DNA from: Hylemonella sp. | GTDB lineage: Bacteria; Pseudomonadota; Gammaproteobacteria; Burkholderiales; Burkholderiaceae_C | Length of the DNA: 64,000 bases | Assembly (NCBI GenBank): GCA_030695415.1 | Contig: JAUYQZ010000013.1 | Location: forward strand, 1 to 64,000 | Reading direction: 5' to 3' | Shown here: piece by piece, positions 9,138-16,804 of the stretch | Layout: each line of letters starts with the position of its first letter | Position numbering within the stretch: the stretch's first letter is position 1 | The notes under the pieces: model-generated | Database searches by the model: none | Told to the model about the DNA's origin: nothing | The model's input: the letters and a program-made list of their open reading frames with translations, nothing else | Position numbers and translations under genes: made by a program

Positions 9138-10595
9138 TCATTCTGGCATGGGGCGCCCGCGGCGCCGCTGCCCGGGCTGACCTTGCTGTGCCACCCACTC
9201 GACGAGAGCTTCCATGGCCGCGCGGGTGGCCCCAGCGTTGGCGTGGTTGACCATGGCCACCAGCACATAGCGTCGTCCACCCTCGGCATGCACGATGCCG
9301 GCGACGGATGCCACATCACGCAGGCTGCCGGTCTTCAGATGGGCGCTGCCCTTGGCGCGCCAGCGGGCGGGGCGCAGGGTGCCGTCCTGCCCGCTGATGG
9401 GCAGGGAGCTCATGAGCTCGGGCATCAGCGGCGAGGCCCAGGCGTATTGCAGCAGGCGCGCCAGCGCGCCGGCCGTCATGCGGTCCTCGCGCGACAGGCC
9501 CGAGCCGTTGACGATCCGTGGCACCTCGCTGGCGCCAAAGCGCTGGCGCCACCAGTCCTGCATGAGTTCGCGCGAGCCGGCCATCGTGCCGCGCCCGTGC
9601 TGCTGCAGGCTCAGGGTCAGGAAGAGCTGCTGCGTCATCACGTTGTTGCTGTACTTGTTGATGTCGCGCACGATTTCGGCCAGCGGGGGTGAATCGAGTG
9701 CGAAGGCCGGCGCCAGCGTCTCGGGCACGGCGCCGTAGCGCACCTTGCCCTGGAGCTGGCCGCCGATGGCGCGCCACATGCCCTCGATGGCGCGCACGCC
9801 ATAGCTGGCCGGATCGGCATAGGCCAGGGGCCAGACCTTTTCATGGCAGGCTGCCGGGTAGCGGCCGGCGAAGCGCGGCTGCGCCGGATCGGAGAAGTCG
9901 GCACGCAGCGTGCCGCGGTAATCACCGCACTCGGTTTCGCGCAGCGGCACGTGGCTGGGCCAGGACACGCCAGCCAGCGGCGGCTCGACATGCACGTGCG
10001 CCGCGTTGGCGCTGCGGTCTGGCACGAAGGTCATCAGCACCGACTTGAAGTTCAGCAGAAGGGCGTCCGGTGCGGCGTTGTAGGGGCGCAGCGGCTCACC
10101 GTCGAACTCGGCCGGGTCCGACGCGACGACTTCGAAGGCGCTGCGGTCGAGCACGATGTCGCCGGCGATGTTGCGGATGTCCAGACCCTGCACGCGGCGC
10201 AGCAGCAGCCACAGGCGTTCGACCACCAGCTTGGGGTCGCCCTGGCCCTTGATGTACAGATTGCCGTAGAGCGTGCCCTCGCGCGCCGCGCCTTCCACAT
10301 AGACCGGGGTGGCCCAGCTCCAGGTCGGGCCCAGGGTCTCCAGCGCGGCCAGGGTGGTGACCAGCTTCATGACGGAGGCCGGGTTCATGGGCACGTTGGC
10401 TCGGTGGCTGAGCAGGGGCGCCGCGGCACCGACTTCCTCGACCACGACACTCACGGCCTCGGCCGGCACCTTGGCGCGTGCGAGCGCCTGGGTCACGGAG
10501 GGCGGCAAGGCCGGCTCGCGCGCCAGCGCGGCCCCACCGACCAGCAGGGCCAGGCCAGCCAGCCAGAACATCAGGAGAGGGCGGGGCAGGGGCAT
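9138..10595 (-). CDS. dacB: D-alanyl-D-alanine carboxypeptidase/endopeptidase (PBP4)
   Basis: A 485-residue periplasmic penicillin-binding protein of the S13 family. A signal peptide (hydrophobic residues 8-23, AREPA cleavage region) is followed by the SxxK active site SVMK (residues 74-77), the SxN motif YSNN and KTGSLRD near the C-terminus. These mark an active serine peptidase that trims or cleaves peptidoglycan cross-links. The size agrees with DacB and includes the large inserted domain between SxxK and SxN. It lies upstream of the cyclase gene on the same strand and is divergent from the EamA transporter. Confidence 0.93.
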   Translation of the reverse strand: MPLPRPLLMFWLAGLALLVGGAALAREPALPPSVTQALARAKVPAEAVSVVVEEVGAAAPLLSHRANVPMNPASVMKLVTTLAALETLGPTWSWATPVYVEGAAREGTLYGNLYIKGQGDPKLVVERLWLLLRRVQGLDIRNIAGDIVLDRSAFEVVASDPAEFDGEPLRPYNAAPDALLLNFKSVLMTFVPDRSANAAHVHVEPPLAGVSWPSHVPLRETECGDYRGTLRADFSDPAQPRFAGRYPAACHEKVWPLAYADPASYGVRAIEGMWRAIGGQLQGKVRYGAVPETLAPAFALDSPPLAEIVRDINKYSNNVMTQQLFLTLSLQQHGRGTMAGSRELMQDWWRQRFGASEVPRIVNGSGLSREDRMTAGALARLLQYAWASPLMPELMSSLPISGQDGTLRPARWRAKGSAHLKTGSLRDVASVAGIVHAEGGRRYVLVAMVNHANAGATRAAMEALVEWVAQQGQPGQRRRGRPMPE

Positions 10596-10629
10596 GGCGT
10601 TGAGTTTAGGGCCTGTTCACGGCGGCGCC

Positions 10630-10635
10630 GATAAT
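10630..10635 (+). promoter_or_regulatory. Candidate -10 box of the EamA gene, near-leaderless spacing
   Basis: The hexamer GATAAT ends six bases before the start codon at 10642. No convincing -35 hexamer is present at 16-18 bases. No Shine-Dalgarno sequence fits, and the spacing would put the transcript start at the ATG. Confidence 0.5.
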
Positions 10636-10641
10636 GCAGGC

Positions 10642-11595
10642 ATGCATTTTCTCAAGGGCTTGTCGCCGCGGACCATCGGCATCGTGGCGGCGGTCATCAC
10701 CGTGGGCATCTGGGCCGCTTTCATTGTCATTGCCCGTGCCTCGGCCCAGGGCACGCTCACGCCTTTCGACATCGCGCTGGCGCGCATCTTCGGCGCCAGT
10801 GTGGTCCTGCTGCCGCTGGGCTGGTGGCTGGTGCGGCGCGACCGCGCCCAGGGGGTAGCCGCGGCCTCGTCCTTCTTCGGCCTGTCGCCGCTGGCGCTGC
10901 GCGTGACCGCGCTGTGCGGCGTGTTTGGTGGCTTCGGTTATGCCTTGCTGGCCTATGCCGGTTTCTTCTACGCGCCGGCCGCGCATGCCTCGGTGCTGAT
11001 GCCCGGCAGCCTGCCGCTGTGGACCACGCTGCTGGCGGCGCTCATCCTGCACACACGCATCACGCCGGCGCGCGCCATCGGCCTGGCCTGCATCGTGGGC
11101 GGTGGCCTGCTGGTGGGAGGCGCCAGCCTGCTGAGCGCCTTCGAGGGCGGTGATGTCTGGAAGGGTGACCTGCTTTTCATGAGTGCCGCGCTGAGCTGGT
11201 CGGCATACAGCGTGCTGGCGCGCCACTACGGGCTGGACGCTGTGCGCGCCACGACCGCCGTGACGGTGTTCGCGCTGTTCAGCTATGTGCCCTTCTACTT
11301 TCTCCTGCAGGGCTTTGATGTCATCCAGAGCCGGCTGCTGGTCGCCCCGCTGGGCGAAGTGCTGTTCCAGGTGGTCTTCCAGGGCGTGGGCTCGGTGGTG
11401 ATCTCGGGCATGACCTTTGTGCGCATGATCCAGTACTTCGGCCCGGTACGCTCCACCATGATCACGGCCCTGGTGCCGGGGCTCTCGGCCCTGGGCGCTG
11501 TCGTCTTCCTGGATGAACCCTTGCACTGGAACCTGCTGGCCGGTCTGGTGCTGGTGACCGTGGGCATCACCTTCGGGGTGCGCAAGACACCATGA
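10642..11595 (+). CDS. EamA-family drug/metabolite exporter
   Basis: A 317-residue inner-membrane protein with about ten transmembrane helices in two EamA halves, as in the DMT superfamily. The start at 10642 (MHFLKGLSPRTIG) is chosen because the first helix follows at once and the GATAAT box lies just upstream; the frame is also open through the dacB intergenic region without family resemblance. The stop overlaps the tsaB start by four bases. The substrate cannot be predicted; members export amino acids, metabolites or drugs. Confidence 0.85.
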   Translation: MHFLKGLSPRTIGIVAAVITVGIWAAFIVIARASAQGTLTPFDIALARIFGASVVLLPLGWWLVRRDRAQGVAAASSFFGLSPLALRVTALCGVFGGFGYALLAYAGFFYAPAAHASVLMPGSLPLWTTLLAALILHTRITPARAIGLACIVGGGLLVGGASLLSAFEGGDVWKGDLLFMSAALSWSAYSVLARHYGLDAVRATTAVTVFALFSYVPFYFLLQGFDVIQSRLLVAPLGEVLFQVVFQGVGSVVISGMTFVRMIQYFGPVRSTMITALVPGLSALGAVVFLDEPLHWNLLAGLVLVTVGITFGVRKTP

Positions 11596-12302
11596 AGCTG
11601 CTGGCCTTCGACACCAGTACCGAACTGATCTCGATCGCGGTCACGCGCGAGGTCGACGGCATGGCGCACGTGTGGCAGCACACCGGCGCCGGCGGCGCCC
11701 AGGCGTCCAGCGCGCTGATCCCGGCCATCGAGACCCTGATGGCCGAGGCCGGGCTGAAATTCGAGGAACTCGACGCCATTGCCTTCGGTCGCGGGCCGGG
11801 CTCCTTCACCGGTCTGCGCACGGCCTGCGCCGTGGCCCAGGGCCTGGGTTTCGGCGCCAATGTGCCGCTGCTGCCGGTGGACACGCTGCTGGCGGTGGCC
11901 GAGGAGGCGCGTGCGCAGCAGGCGCCGCAAGCGCAGAGCCTGCGCCTGCTGGCCCTGCTGGATGCCCGCATGGGTGAGCTCTATGCCGCTTCTTATGTTT
12001 ACACCGAGGGCCGTTGGCAGCAGCAAGCCGATTTCAGCCTGCTCAAGCCGGAGCAAGTGGCGTTGAGCGATGCCCAGGCTCTGGCCGGCAATGTGTTTGC
12101 CGAGTACGGCGAGCGCCTGGCGCTGCCGCCGGACTTGCCCTGCTGGCCCGCTCTGCCCACGGCAGCGGCCATGTTGCGGCTGGCGCCGGCCCTGTTGGCT
12201 GCGGGCAACGCGGTGGCCGCGGCGGATGCCCTGCCGCGCTACATCCGCGATAAAGTGGCCCAGACCACCCAGGAGCGAGCCGCTGTCAAGGCGGGCCACT
12301 AG
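11592..12302 (+). CDS. tsaB: tRNA t6A modification partner TsaB
   Basis: A 236-residue ASKHA-fold protein that partners TsaD in transferring threonylcarbamoyl to A37 of ANN-reading tRNAs. The N-terminal LLAFDTSTELISIAV, FGRGPGSFTGLRTACAVAQGL and DARMGELYAA are family signatures. It overlaps the exporter gene by four bases (ATGA) and is followed by rimI after 15 bases, a widespread tsaB-rimI pair. Confidence 0.94.
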   Translation: MKLLAFDTSTELISIAVTREVDGMAHVWQHTGAGGAQASSALIPAIETLMAEAGLKFEELDAIAFGRGPGSFTGLRTACAVAQGLGFGANVPLLPVDTLLAVAEEARAQQAPQAQSLRLLALLDARMGELYAASYVYTEGRWQQQADFSLLKPEQVALSDAQALAGNVFAEYGERLALPPDLPCWPALPTAAAMLRLAPALLAAGNAVAAADALPRYIRDKVAQTTQERAAVKAGH

Positions 12303-12317
12303 GGCTGTCGTACACCC

Positions 12318-12785
12318 ATGAGTGCCGTCCTCGAACCCGTCGAAGCCCGCCTCGAGCCGCTGGATGCCACGCTGCTCGAACAGCTGCTGCCGATCGAGCA
12401 GCGCGCCTACCCGCACCCCTGGACACGCGGTAACTTCCTGGACGCGCTGCGTTCGGGCTACCACGCCCGGGTGCTGCTGGCCGGTGAGGACGTGCTGGGG
12501 TATTACGTGGCCATGCAGGGCGTGGACGAGGTGCACCTGCTCAACATCACGGTAACGCCTGAATACCAGCGCCAGGGCTGGGGGCGCGTGATGCTCGATG
12601 CCCTGGCTCTGTGGGCGCGCGGACTGGGCGCGCAATGGCTGTGGCTGGAGGTGCGCGTGAGCAATACGCGGGCCATTGCCATCTACGAGTCGCACGGCTA
12701 CCGCCGCGTCGGCGCGCGCAAGGCCTACTACCCCGCCGGCAATGGCCAGCGCGAGGATGCGGTGGTCATGAGCCTGCGTCTGTGA
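12318..12785 (+). CDS. rimI: Ribosomal protein S18 alanine N-acetyltransferase
   Basis: A 155-residue GNAT enzyme. The acetyl-CoA loop is YQRQGWGRVML, preceded by the beta-strand VHLLNITVTPE; the C-terminal NTRAIAIYESHGYRRVGARKAYY is the RimI signature. It acetylates the N-terminus of ribosomal protein S18. It follows tsaB directly, and its TGA overlaps the candidate -10 box of the next gene. Confidence 0.93.
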   Translation: MSAVLEPVEARLEPLDATLLEQLLPIEQRAYPHPWTRGNFLDALRSGYHARVLLAGEDVLGYYVAMQGVDEVHLLNITVTPEYQRQGWGRVMLDALALWARGLGAQWLWLEVRVSNTRAIAIYESHGYRRVGARKAYYPAGNGQREDAVVMSLRL

Positions 12786-12789
12786 CAAT
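12784..12789 (+). promoter_or_regulatory. Candidate -10 box of the UDG gene, near-leaderless spacing
   Basis: GACAAT, preceded by TGT as in an extended -10, overlaps the rimI stop and ends six bases before the ATG at 12796. There is no ribosome-binding site between them. Confidence 0.45.
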
Positions 12790-12795
12790 GCCGCC

Positions 12796-13629
12796 ATGAG
12801 TCTGCAACTCGACGCGCGCCAACGCGCAATGCTTGCTGAAATGGGGGTCCGGGTTTGGCAACCCGAACCCCCGGTGGGGTCTGTTGTTGCTCCCCCCCCC
12901 GGCCCCCCTCGAGGGGGGGAGGCCGCCTTGCCGGCGGCCGCTGTGGCCGTGGCGCGCCCAGCCACAGGTTCGGCGACATCTGTGGTCGCGAGGGTCGTTG
13001 CTCCCGTTTCGCGCGCCATGCCGGCCAAGATCGCGGCCATGGACTGGGATGCCTTGCAACAGGCCGTTGCCGGTTGCCAGGCCTGCGGGCTGTGCCAGAG
13101 CCGCAAGCACACGGTGTTCGGTGTCGGCGACAGGCAAGCCCGCTGGCTGGTGGTCGGTGAAGCCCCGGGCGAGAACGAGGACATCCAGGGCGAGCCCTTC
13201 GTTGGCCAGGCCGGCCAGTTGCTGGACAACATGCTCAAGGCGATCGGACTGAACCGTCAGGGCACGGGGACGCAGGGCGTCTATATCGCCAATGTACTCA
13301 AGTGCCGCCCGCCGGCCAACCGCAATCCGCAGCCCGAAGAGGTGCTGCAATGCGAGCCCTACCTGCGCCGTCAGGTGGCACTGCTGCAGCCGCAGATCAT
13401 CCTGGCGCTGGGTCGCTTCGCCGCGCAGTCGCTGCTGCAGCACAGCGTGCCTGGCGTGGCCACGATGCCGCTGGGCAAGCTGCGTGGCCAGGTGCACAGT
13501 TATGAAGGTGTGCCCGTCATCGTGAGCTACCACCCGTCCTACCTGCTGCGCACGCCGCAGGACAAGGCCAGGACCTGGGCCGACCTGTGCCTGGCCATGG
13601 ACGTGATGCGCGCCGGCGGACCGGTCTGA
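12796..13629 (+). CDS. Uracil-DNA glycosylase, iron-sulfur (family 4) type
   Basis: A 277-residue protein. The catalytic core starts near residue 75 and contains GEAPGENEDIQGEPFVGQAGQLL, the cysteine pairs CQACGLC and KCRPPANRNP...QC that would hold a 4Fe-4S cluster, and the HPSYLLR motif near the end. The enzyme removes uracil from DNA. The first 75 residues are a poorly conserved, proline/alanine-rich linker; roughly codons 30-50 coincide with a C/G-rich double palindrome (12903-12939) like the intergenic repeats of this window. The gene follows tsaB-rimI, a common order in Burkholderiales. Confidence 0.9.
   Translation: MSLQLDARQRAMLAEMGVRVWQPEPPVGSVVAPPPGPPRGGEAALPAAAVAVARPATGSATSVVARVVAPVSRAMPAKIAAMDWDALQQAVAGCQACGLCQSRKHTVFGVGDRQARWLVVGEAPGENEDIQGEPFVGQAGQLLDNMLKAIGLNRQGTGTQGVYIANVLKCRPPANRNPQPEEVLQCEPYLRRQVALLQPQIILALGRFAAQSLLQHSVPGVATMPLGKLRGQVHSYEGVPVIVSYHPSYLLRTPQDKARTWADLCLAMDVMRAGGPV
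12903..12939. repeat. C-rich double palindrome inside the UDG coding region
   Basis: A perfect 16-base palindrome (six C, TCGA, six G; 12903-12918) is followed two bases later by a hairpin with arms GGCCGCC (12921-12927) and GGCGGCC (12933-12939). The arrangement resembles the core of the intergenic repeats at 3895 and 63820. Here it is translated in frame as a Pro/Gly/Ala-rich linker. Confidence 0.75.
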
Positions 13630-13652
13630 ATTTTCAACACGGGAGAACTGGC

Positions 13653-14090
13653 ATGCAAGCCAAACTGATACGAGCACTTCTGACCTTCCTGGCCGTCCTG
13701 GTCCTGTTGGCCATCGCCTGGGTCTGGATCGCCCTGAGCTGGAGCTATGCCGACGGTGAGCGCGCGGGTTACCTGCAGAAACTGTCGCGCAAGGGCTGGC
13801 TGTGCAAGACCTGGGAGGGTGAGCTCGCCATGGTCACGATGCCCGGCGCCATCCCGGAGAAGTTCGAGTTCTCTGTGCGCGACGAAGAGGTGGCGCAGAG
13901 GATCAACCTCCTGGCCGGCAAGCGCGTGGTGCTGGACTATCGCCAGTACAAGTTCATCCCCTCCACCTGCTTCGGCGAGACCGAATACTTCGTCGACGGT
14001 GTGCGGGAGGTGGTGGACCCGCCTGCACAAGCTGCCCCGCAGCCGCTGGCCCCCGCCGTCTCACCCGGCCAGCTGACGCCGGTGCGTTGA
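13653..14090 (+). CDS. Small membrane-anchored protein of unknown function
   Basis: A 145-residue protein with one N-terminal hydrophobic helix (about residues 8-28) and a soluble, probably periplasmic, region ending in a proline/alanine-rich tail. One cysteine pair (KGWLCKTWEGE and STCFGETEY) could form a disulfide. The start at 13653 has GGGAG as ribosome site (13641-13645). I recognise it only as a conserved hypothetical of the group. It sits between the UDG gene and another small membrane protein on the same strand, with short gaps. Confidence 0.75.
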   Translation: MQAKLIRALLTFLAVLVLLAIAWVWIALSWSYADGERAGYLQKLSRKGWLCKTWEGELAMVTMPGAIPEKFEFSVRDEEVAQRINLLAGKRVVLDYRQYKFIPSTCFGETEYFVDGVREVVDPPAQAAPQPLAPAVSPGQLTPVR

Positions 14091-14127
14091 CACACCGGCC
14101 GTCCCCGCCGGCTGGAGGGCTGATGCC

Positions 14128-14463
14128 ATGTACGAATCGAGAAAAGAAGCACCCCTGCCGCACGCCAGTTTTGTCCGGCGTCTCTTGCTGCACCTGTTTC
14201 TCGCGTTGGCTCTGGTGGCGCTCTCACTGCTGGCAGGCATGGTCGGTTACGCGTATTTCGAGCGGCTGGATTGGGTGGATGCCTTCCTTAACGCCGCCAT
14301 GCTGCTGGGGGGCATGGGGCCAGTCCATCTGCCTTTGACGGCCGAGGGCAAGCTGTTTGCCGGGTTTTATGCGCTGTACGCCGGGCTGGTGTTCATCGCC
14401 ACGGCGGCCCTGATGTTCACGCCGGTCATGCACCGCCTGCTGCACAAGTTTCACTGGGACTGA
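14128..14463 (+). CDS. Small two-helix membrane protein with potassium-channel-like layout
   Basis: 111 residues with two transmembrane helices (about residues 20-42 and 78-103). Between them lies DAFLNAAMLLGGMGPVHLPLT, followed by GKLFAGFYALYAGLVFI. The order helix, pore-like segment, then GK/RLFxxFYAL helix resembles two-TM potassium channels, but GGMGP stands where TVGYG would be expected. Selective potassium conduction is therefore doubtful. The resemblance is my pattern reading and not a firm homology. It lies 37 bases after the preceding hypothetical gene and 30 before the hydrolase. Confidence 0.7.
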   Translation: MYESRKEAPLPHASFVRRLLLHLFLALALVALSLLAGMVGYAYFERLDWVDAFLNAAMLLGGMGPVHLPLTAEGKLFAGFYALYAGLVFIATAALMFTPVMHRLLHKFHWD

Positions 14464-14493
14464 CTTCGAATTCATTCACAAGAGGAGACGCGC

Positions 14494-15573
14494 ATGAGAC
14501 AAGCACTTCAAAAGACGGGCTGGCACATGCTGGCCCTGGCTCTGGTCCTGCTGGCGGGGAGCAGCCTGGCCAGCGCGGCCGACTATCCGGCCCCCAAGCC
14601 GGGCACCTGGGTCATCAAGAATTTCCGCTTCAACACCGGCGAGGTGATGCCGGAGCTGAAGGTGAACTACCACACGGTCGGCGAACCGACCGGTGAACCG
14701 GTGCTGATCCTGCACGGCACGGGCGGCTCCGGCCGGGGGCTGCTCAGCCCGGGTTTTGCTGGCGAACTGTTCGGGCCCGGGCAGCCGCTCGATGCCGCGC
14801 GCCACTACATCATCCTCCCGGATTCCATCGGCGCCGGCGGCTCGTCCAAGCCTTCGGACGGCCTGCGCATGGCCTTTCCGAAGTACAACTACGAGGACAT
14901 GGTGCGGGCCCAGCATGCGCTGGTGACCGAGCATCTCGGGATCAGGCAGCTGAAGCTGGTGCTGGGCAACTCCATGGGAGGCATGCACACCTGGCTGTGG
15001 GGCGTCATGTACCCGGATGCCATGCGCAACCTGGTGCCCATGGCCTCGATGCCGGTGGAGGTGGCCGGGCGCAACTGGATGACGCGTCGCATGCTGATGG
15101 AGGTGATCAAGCTCGACCCCGACTGGAACAACGGCAACTACACGCGCCAGCCGCGCGGGCTGCAGGTCGCGCAGCTGTACTTCAGCGTGGCCACGCTCGG
15201 GGGCAACCAGGGCCTGCACCAGATCGCGCCGACGCGCGAGAAGGCCGACCAGTACGTCACCGACCAGCTGGCCAGGGGGTCTGCGAGCGATGCCAACGAC
15301 ATCCTCTACCAGTTCGATGCCCTGCGCGACTACAACCCGGCACCCCGGCTCGAAGCCATTCGCGCCCGCCTGCTGGCCATCAATGCCGCCGACGACGAGC
15401 GCAACCCGCCCGAACTCGGCGTCATGGAGCGCGAACTCAAGCGCGTGAAGAACGGCAGCCTCTACCTCATACCCGCCAGCCCCAACACCCGCGGCCACGG
15501 CACCACGGGGCAGGCCAAGTGGTGGACGGCCCAGTTGCAGGCCTGGCTCGCTCAGGATGCAGCAAGACGTTGA
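14494..15573 (+). CDS. Secreted alpha/beta hydrolase, homoserine-acetyltransferase-like
   Basis: A 359-residue protein with a signal peptide (hydrophobic core about residues 13-25, cleavage near SLASAA). The alpha/beta-hydrolase core has LILHGTGGSG (oxyanion region), the nucleophile elbow GNSMGGMH and a late histidine in NTRGHGT. Overall it is close to MetX-like homoserine O-acetyltransferases, but the export signal argues for a periplasmic esterase/hydrolase. A strong ribosome site (AGAGGAG) precedes the start. Its end overlaps thpR by 17 bases. Confidence 0.8.
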   Translation: MRQALQKTGWHMLALALVLLAGSSLASAADYPAPKPGTWVIKNFRFNTGEVMPELKVNYHTVGEPTGEPVLILHGTGGSGRGLLSPGFAGELFGPGQPLDAARHYIILPDSIGAGGSSKPSDGLRMAFPKYNYEDMVRAQHALVTEHLGIRQLKLVLGNSMGGMHTWLWGVMYPDAMRNLVPMASMPVEVAGRNWMTRRMLMEVIKLDPDWNNGNYTRQPRGLQVAQLYFSVATLGGNQGLHQIAPTREKADQYVTDQLARGSASDANDILYQFDALRDYNPAPRLEAIRARLLAINAADDERNPPELGVMERELKRVKNGSLYLIPASPNTRGHGTTGQAKWWTAQLQAWLAQDAARR

Positions 15574-16111
15574 AACGCCCGCCCAGGCCCGGCTGTTCCT
15601 GGCTCTGGTGCCGGAGGGGCCGGTCCGGGCCGAGCTGAGTGCGCACACCCAGGCCTGGCGCTGGAATGAGGGGGCCCAACGCTACGCCCCGCCCGACTGG
15701 CACGTGACCCTGCACTTCATCGGTCCGGTGCCTCGCAGTCGCTTGGACGCGTTACGGACCGGCCTGTCCCAGCCCTTTACCCCTTTCGAATTGCGCTTTG
15801 GCGAGCCTGTGCTTTGGCCGCATGGGCTGGCGGTGCTCTTGCCGATGGCCACGCCGCCCGCTTTGCAGTTGCTGCATGACCGCCTGGGCGCGCAGCTGCG
15901 CCGGCTGGGCTTGCGTACCGACGAGCGCGCCTACCGGCCGCATCTCACCCTGGCGCGTCGCGCCGCACAGGCGGTCCCGCCCGCGCCGCCGGCCTGGGGA
16001 TGGATGGTGCGGGGCTATGTGCTGATGGAGTCGACCGGCCACCCCGAGGCGCGCTACCGCGAACTGTGGCGCTACGGTGCGGACGAAGAGGGCGGGATCG
16101 CCCAGGCTTGA
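15557..16111 (+). CDS. thpR: RNA 2',3'-cyclic phosphodiesterase (LigT/ThpR)
   Basis: A 184-residue protein of the 2H phosphoesterase family. Both HxTx motifs are present: HVTLHFIG and HLTLARR. The family opens 2',3'-cyclic phosphates and can join 2'-5' RNA ends in vitro. The start at 15557 lies inside the end of the hydrolase gene, indicating translational coupling. Confidence 0.9.
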   Translation: MQQDVETPAQARLFLALVPEGPVRAELSAHTQAWRWNEGAQRYAPPDWHVTLHFIGPVPRSRLDALRTGLSQPFTPFELRFGEPVLWPHGLAVLLPMATPPALQLLHDRLGAQLRRLGLRTDERAYRPHLTLARRAAQAVPPAPPAWGWMVRGYVLMESTGHPEARYRELWRYGADEEGGIAQA

Positions 16112-16139
16112 CGCACAATCCGCGTCAGTAACGCGTCAA
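16108..16139. promoter_or_regulatory. Inverted repeat upstream of the MarR gene, candidate autoregulatory operator
   Basis: TTGACGC (16108-16114) and GCGTCAA (16133-16139) form a perfect inverted repeat, with further GCGTC units inside. CACAAT at 16114-16119 could be a -10 box. The repeat ends 14 bases before the MarR start codon, a typical place for self-repression. Confidence 0.5.
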
Positions 16140-16153
16140 TTCCCGAAACCGCC

Positions 16154-16645
16154 ATGACCACCCAGACCGCCTCCGCCCCCTTGTCCATCGAGATCTATGA
16201 CGAGCCGGGTCACCTGATTCGCCGTGCCCAGCAGATCGCCGTCTCCAAGTTCCATGAGGTGCATGGGCGCCACGTCACGCCCATCCAGTACGCCATCCTG
16301 CGCACCCTGCACGAAACCCCGGGCATCGACCAGGTCACGCTGGCGCAGCTGATTGCGCTGGACACCTCCACCACGGCCGATATCGCGGCGCGGCTGGAGA
16401 CCAAGGGCTGGATCCTGCGCGAAGTGATGCCACGGCGCCAGCGCCGCCTGTCCCTGACCCCGGAGGGTGAAGAGGTGCTGCTGGAACTCAAGCCCGGCGT
16501 CGACGTGCTGTACCACGGCATGATGAGCAGCCTGGAGCCGGCCGAGCAGAAGGAGTTCATGCGCCTGCTGCGCAAGTTTGTGCACTTGCACGATCCCCAG
16601 CACCAGTCCGCGGTGCGCAAGATCCGTCTCGCCGCCAAGGCCTGA
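16154..16645 (+). CDS. MarR-family transcriptional regulator
   Basis: A 163-residue protein with a winged-helix DNA-binding region in the middle (PGIDQVTLAQLIALDTSTTADIAARLETKGWI), then the wing with PRRQRRLSLTPEGEE, and helical ends for dimerisation. It lies about 160 bases upstream of vanA in the same orientation. Because vanAB has a promoter overlaid with inverted repeats and no GntR/VanR gene is nearby, this MarR protein is the best local candidate for controlling vanillate demethylase. That link is inference. Confidence 0.88.
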   Translation: MTTQTASAPLSIEIYDEPGHLIRRAQQIAVSKFHEVHGRHVTPIQYAILRTLHETPGIDQVTLAQLIALDTSTTADIAARLETKGWILREVMPRRQRRLSLTPEGEEVLLELKPGVDVLYHGMMSSLEPAEQKEFMRLLRKFVHLHDPQHQSAVRKIRLAAKA

Positions 16646-16713
16646 GGCGGCGGCCCGAACCGACCGCTTGTCGGGAGACTCCCTGAATAAGGGTCAGCAC
16701 GGAGCCGGCGGAT

Positions 16714-16776
16714 TTGACACGGACTGCTCATTCCGTACAATGAATGACATTCAGTATGCGGAATGAAGATTTCCGC
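16714..16776 (+). promoter_or_regulatory. vanAB promoter with overlapping operator repeats
   Basis: TTGACA (16714-16719), a 16-base spacer and TACAAT (16736-16741) make a near-consensus sigma70 promoter. Around and after the -10 box are inverted half-sites: TCATTC (16728) with GAATGA (16742), the perfect GAATGACATTC (16742-16752), and GCGGAATGAAGATTTCCGC (16758-16776). A repressor bound here would block RNA polymerase, fitting substrate-induced control. Confidence 0.8.
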
Positions 16777-16804
16777 ATGTTTTATCCCTCACAAGGAGTC
16801 CGCC

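Noticed and set aside
16763-16804. Earlier start codon for vanA
   Set aside because: The upstream ATG lies within the operator repeats, while AAGGAG and the VanA N-terminus support 16805.
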